DNA from: an uncultured Clostridium sp.
GTDB lineage: Bacteria; Bacillota; Clostridia; TANB77; CAG-508
Length of the DNA: 5,777 nucleotides
NCBI GenBank assembly: GCA_900556345.1
Contig: USOM01000069.1
Location: forward strand, 1-5,777
Direction of reading: 5' to 3'
Shown: piece after piece, positions 5,676 through 5,777 of the stretch
How positions within the stretch are numbered: the stretch's first letter is position 1
Layout of the letters: each line of letters begins with the position of its first letter
Program-made: the position numbers and the translations under genes
Notes under the pieces: generated by a model
Seen by the model: only the letters and a program-made list of their open reading frames with translations
The model's database searches: none
Told to the model about the DNA's origin: nothing

Positions 5676-5777
5676 ATGAGATTAAAAAGAAAAAATGATG
5701 AATATTTAAGAATGGAAAAAAAGCAAAAATAAAATGCCATTAATAGTAAAAGGCGCAAGACAAATTGGAAAGACTGA
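5676..5777 (+). pseudogene. AAA/DUF4143-type ATPase gene start, frameshifted, cut by window end
   Basis: ATG at 5676 has an excellent ribosome binding site, GAAGGTGAT (5664-5672, core AAGGTG), five bases after that core. It encodes MRLKRKNDEYL and then, after RMEKKQK, stops at 5730. In the +1 frame from 5710 the sequence reads EWKKSKNK and then PLIVKGARQIGKT, continuing to the window edge. Joined, these two pieces are the usual opening of archaeal/bacterial AAA ATPases with a C-terminal DUF4143 domain: the KRK start, a YLxxWKK segment, and a Walker A of form GARQIGKT. The break therefore lies between TAT TTA (5703-5708) and GAATGG (5710-5715), where two bases appear lost. Reinitiation at ATG 5734 would keep the Walker A but has no ribosome site. 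The rest of the protein is outside the window, so whether the gene is dead, wrongly read or recoded cannot be told. The cellular role of this family is poorly defined. Confidence 0.7.

Noticed and set aside
1..5777. Mollicute-type code with TGA as tryptophan
   Set aside because: Every tryptophan in the identified proteins is TGG and no in-frame TGA is needed, so the standard bacterial code explains all genes.

Overview
The window is low-GC DNA (roughly 28% G+C by eye) with adenine strongly favoured over thymine on the plus strand. It has strong AAGGAGG-type ribosome binding sites, only TAA stops, and tryptophan written as TGG with no in-frame TGA. This points to a Bacillota genome of clostridial type using the standard bacterial code. 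All recognisable genes lie on the plus strand. I found no CRISPR array, tRNA, rRNA, insertion sequence or phage gene.

Layout. Positions 1-657 are the 3' part of a PlsC-like lysophospholipid acyltransferase whose start lies outside the window. A long terminator hairpin (677-727) follows, then a non-coding gap with a good extended -10 promoter (814-842). That promoter is the only convincing one ahead of a four-gene co-directional run: a small alarmone synthetase of RelQ type (939-1592), an AMP-forming acyl-CoA ligase (1611-3293), S-adenosylmethionine synthetase metK (3387-4526), and a membrane-anchored GH25 lysozyme (4543-5559). Gaps in the run are 18, 93 and 16 nt. The 93-nt gap holds a nested hairpin that looks like a terminator or attenuator, overlapped by a second hairpin that would bury the metK Shine-Dalgarno. 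After the lysozyme come a weak AT-rich hairpin, a probable promoter region with repeated AATGTGA words, and the first 102 nt of an AAA/DUF4143-type ATPase gene whose reading frame is broken near its start.

How the genes may work together (inference). The acyltransferase and acyl-CoA ligase both handle fatty acyl groups and flank the (p)ppGpp synthetase, so a stress-alarmone gene sits in a lipid neighbourhood. metK is a housekeeping gene and the lysozyme is a wall hydrolase; their presence in the run may reflect read-through rather than shared function. No wholly new multi-gene system is evident. The two most interesting signals are the metK leader, which has no S-box I can recognise but has mutually exclusive hairpins including one on the Shine-Dalgarno, and the frameshift at the start of the terminal ATPase gene.
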